A stretch of 64,000 nucleotides of DNA. It comes from Megachile rotundata (lineage: Eukaryota > Arthropoda > Insecta > Hymenoptera > Megachilidae). Shown piece by piece: positions 63,119 through 64,000 of this stretch (within the stretch, counting starts at the first letter, position 1; each line of letters opens with the position of its first letter). The DNA lies in contig NC_134991.1 of NCBI RefSeq assembly GCF_050947335.1, positions 1,612,001 through 1,676,000 on the forward strand, written 5' to 3'. The position numbers were made by a program, and so were the translations under genes. The notes under the pieces were generated by a model. The model did not search any database, had not been told where the DNA came from, and saw only the letters and a list, made by a program, of their open reading frames with translations.

Positions 63119-64000
63119 CGAAATACCAAAGGATGAATTCCCAAAAGGCCGAAATCCCAAAGGCCGAAATACAAAAGGCCTAAATCCCAAGGGCCGAAAT
63201 CCGAAAGGTAAAAATCCCAAAGGGCGAAATCCCAAATGTCGAAATCCCAAGGCCGAAATCCCAAAGGCCGAAATCCAAAGGGCCGAAATCCCAAAGGCTG
63301 AAATTCCAAAGACCGACATCCCAAATGCGGAAATCCCAAAGACTGAAACACCAAAGACCGACTTCCCAAAGGTCGAACTCCCAGAGGCCGATATCCCAAA
63401 GGTCGAAATCCCAAAGGCCGAAATCCAAAGGGCCGAAATCCCAAACTTCGAAATCCCAAAGGCCGAAATCCAAAGGGCCGAAATCCCAAAGGCTGAAATC
63501 CCAAAGGCCGAAATCCAAAGGGCCGAAATCCCAAAGGTTGAAATTCCAAAGATCGACATACCAAAGGCCGAAATCCCAAATGTCGAAATCCCAAGAACCA
63601 AATCACGAACGATGAATTCCCAAAAGGCCGAAATCCCAAGGGCCGAAATCGCAAGAGACGAAATCCCAAAAGCCGAAATCCCAAAGGTCCAAATCCCAAC
63701 GGTCGAAATCCCGAAGGCCGATATCCCAAGGGCCGAAATTCCAAAGGTCGAAATCCCAAAGGCCGAAATCCCAAGGGTCCAATTCCCAAAGGACGAAATT
63801 CCAAAGGCCGAAATCCCAAAGGCCGAAATCCCAAAGGCTGAAATTCGAAGGACCGAAATCCCAAAGGCCGAAATCTCAAAGGCCGAAATCCCAAAGGCCG
63901 AAATCCCAAAGGCCGAAATCCCAAAGGCCGAAATCGCAAAGGCCCAAATCCCAAGCGCCGAAATCCCAAAGGTCCAAATCCCAACGGACGAAATCCCAAA
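63119..64000. repeat. Start of a further tandem copy, then a switch to left-end-type series
   Basis: 63,119 to about 63,300 matches the start of the enlarged copy (49,338 on). From about 63,330 it differs: an additional ggccgaaatccaaagggcc, caaacttcgaaat series is present, as at 8.9, 17.9 and 24.4 kb, and from about 63,540 the order follows 15,240-16,121. The array runs off the right edge of the window. Confidence 0.8.

Larger units (their letters stand above)
1..64000. repeat. 15-bp satellite array, consensus ggccgaaatcccaaa, fills the whole window
   Basis: Every line of the window is made of degenerate copies of the same 15-bp unit, with no interruption by unrelated sequence. Common variants are ggtcgaaatcccaaa, ggctgaaatcccaaa, ggccgatatcccaag, ggtccaaatcccaaa, ggacgaaattccaaa and ggccgaaatcgcaaa. 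A minority of monomers are 14 or 16 bp long through loss or gain of an A in the A-run. The consensus is 6 A, 5 C, 3 G and 1 T, so the strands are very asymmetric (A far above T, C above G), and each unit has one CpG. No consensus frame contains a stop. The forward frames read PKAEI, QRPKS and PKGRN and the reverse frames FGISA, GFRPL and WDFGL. Open stretches reach 806 codons (+, 48,898-51,318) and 545 codons (-, 44,892-46,529). Because all six frames behave alike, these are treated as a by-product of the repeat and not as genes. Size and nested organisation imply a eukaryotic satellite; function and lineage are not recognised. Confidence 0.97.

Noticed and set aside
1..64000. CRISPR array
   Set aside because: The repeats are 15 bp and directly abutting, with no spacers of unique sequence and no cas genes.
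1..64000. Telomeric repeat (tttggg resembles ttaggg or tttaggg)
   Set aside because: The period is 15 bp with an atttcggcc half that is absent from known telomere units, and monomers are too variable for telomerase products.
1..64000. Phased A-tracts causing curved DNA
   Set aside because: The two AAA runs per monomer are 7 and 8 bp apart, repeating every 15 bp, which is out of phase with the ~10.5-bp helix, and the runs are only 3-4 A long.

Overview
The whole window is one uninterrupted block of satellite DNA. From base 1 to base 64,000 the sequence is a head-to-tail array of a 15-bp monomer with consensus ggccgaaatcccaaa on the + strand (reverse complement tttgggatttcggcc), roughly 4,270 monomers. 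I found no unique sequence, conventional gene, tRNA, rRNA, transposon, CRISPR array or promoter. Both edges of the window lie inside the array, so its true length and flanks are unknown. An array of this size with nested higher-order repeats (HORs) points to a eukaryotic chromosome (pericentromeric, subtelomeric or other heterochromatin). I do not recognise the monomer and cannot name the lineage.

The monomer is 15 bp, a multiple of 3, and none of its six reading frames contains a stop. Any stretch without a stop-making variant is therefore open in six frames. It reads as PKAEI, QRPKS or PKGRN repeats on the + strand and FGISA, GFRPL or WDFGL repeats on the - strand. Open stretches of up to 806 codons follow from this and are not annotated as genes.

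Layout. (1) 1-16.1 kb is a relatively diverged mosaic: a 1,050-bp near-identical repeat at 4,367-bp spacing (1-1,050 and 4,368-5,417), 120-bp doublets, diverged related blocks at about 5.6, 9.0 and 15.2 kb, a block at 10.2-12.6 kb that recurs further right, and a ~930-bp tandem duplication at 12.6-14.4 kb. (2) 16,122-29,092 is a head-to-tail duplication of a 6,478/6,493-bp unit. (3) About 25,881-41,652 is two near-identical 7,886-bp HOR copies, each holding two tandem 1,529-bp subunits. (4) 39,262-63,118 is a 10,076-bp unit followed by an enlarged 13,781-bp copy. The size difference is fully accounted for by one extra 3,404-bp unit, a 271-bp segment missing from the first copy, and two single-monomer differences. 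(5) 63,119-64,000 starts the next copy and then switches to the variant series seen at about 9 and 15 kb.

The layout fits repeated in-register unequal exchange or segmental amplification. The right three quarters is strongly homogenised and the left quarter is older-looking. Most length differences between copies are whole monomers. The other phase changes come from a few 14- and 16-bp monomers, including a conserved 14/15/16-bp cassette whose -1 and +1 changes cancel. I see no gene system here. The notable content is the satellite family and its readable amplification history. Repeat boundaries were read by eye from shared variants and are accurate to roughly one monomer unless noted.
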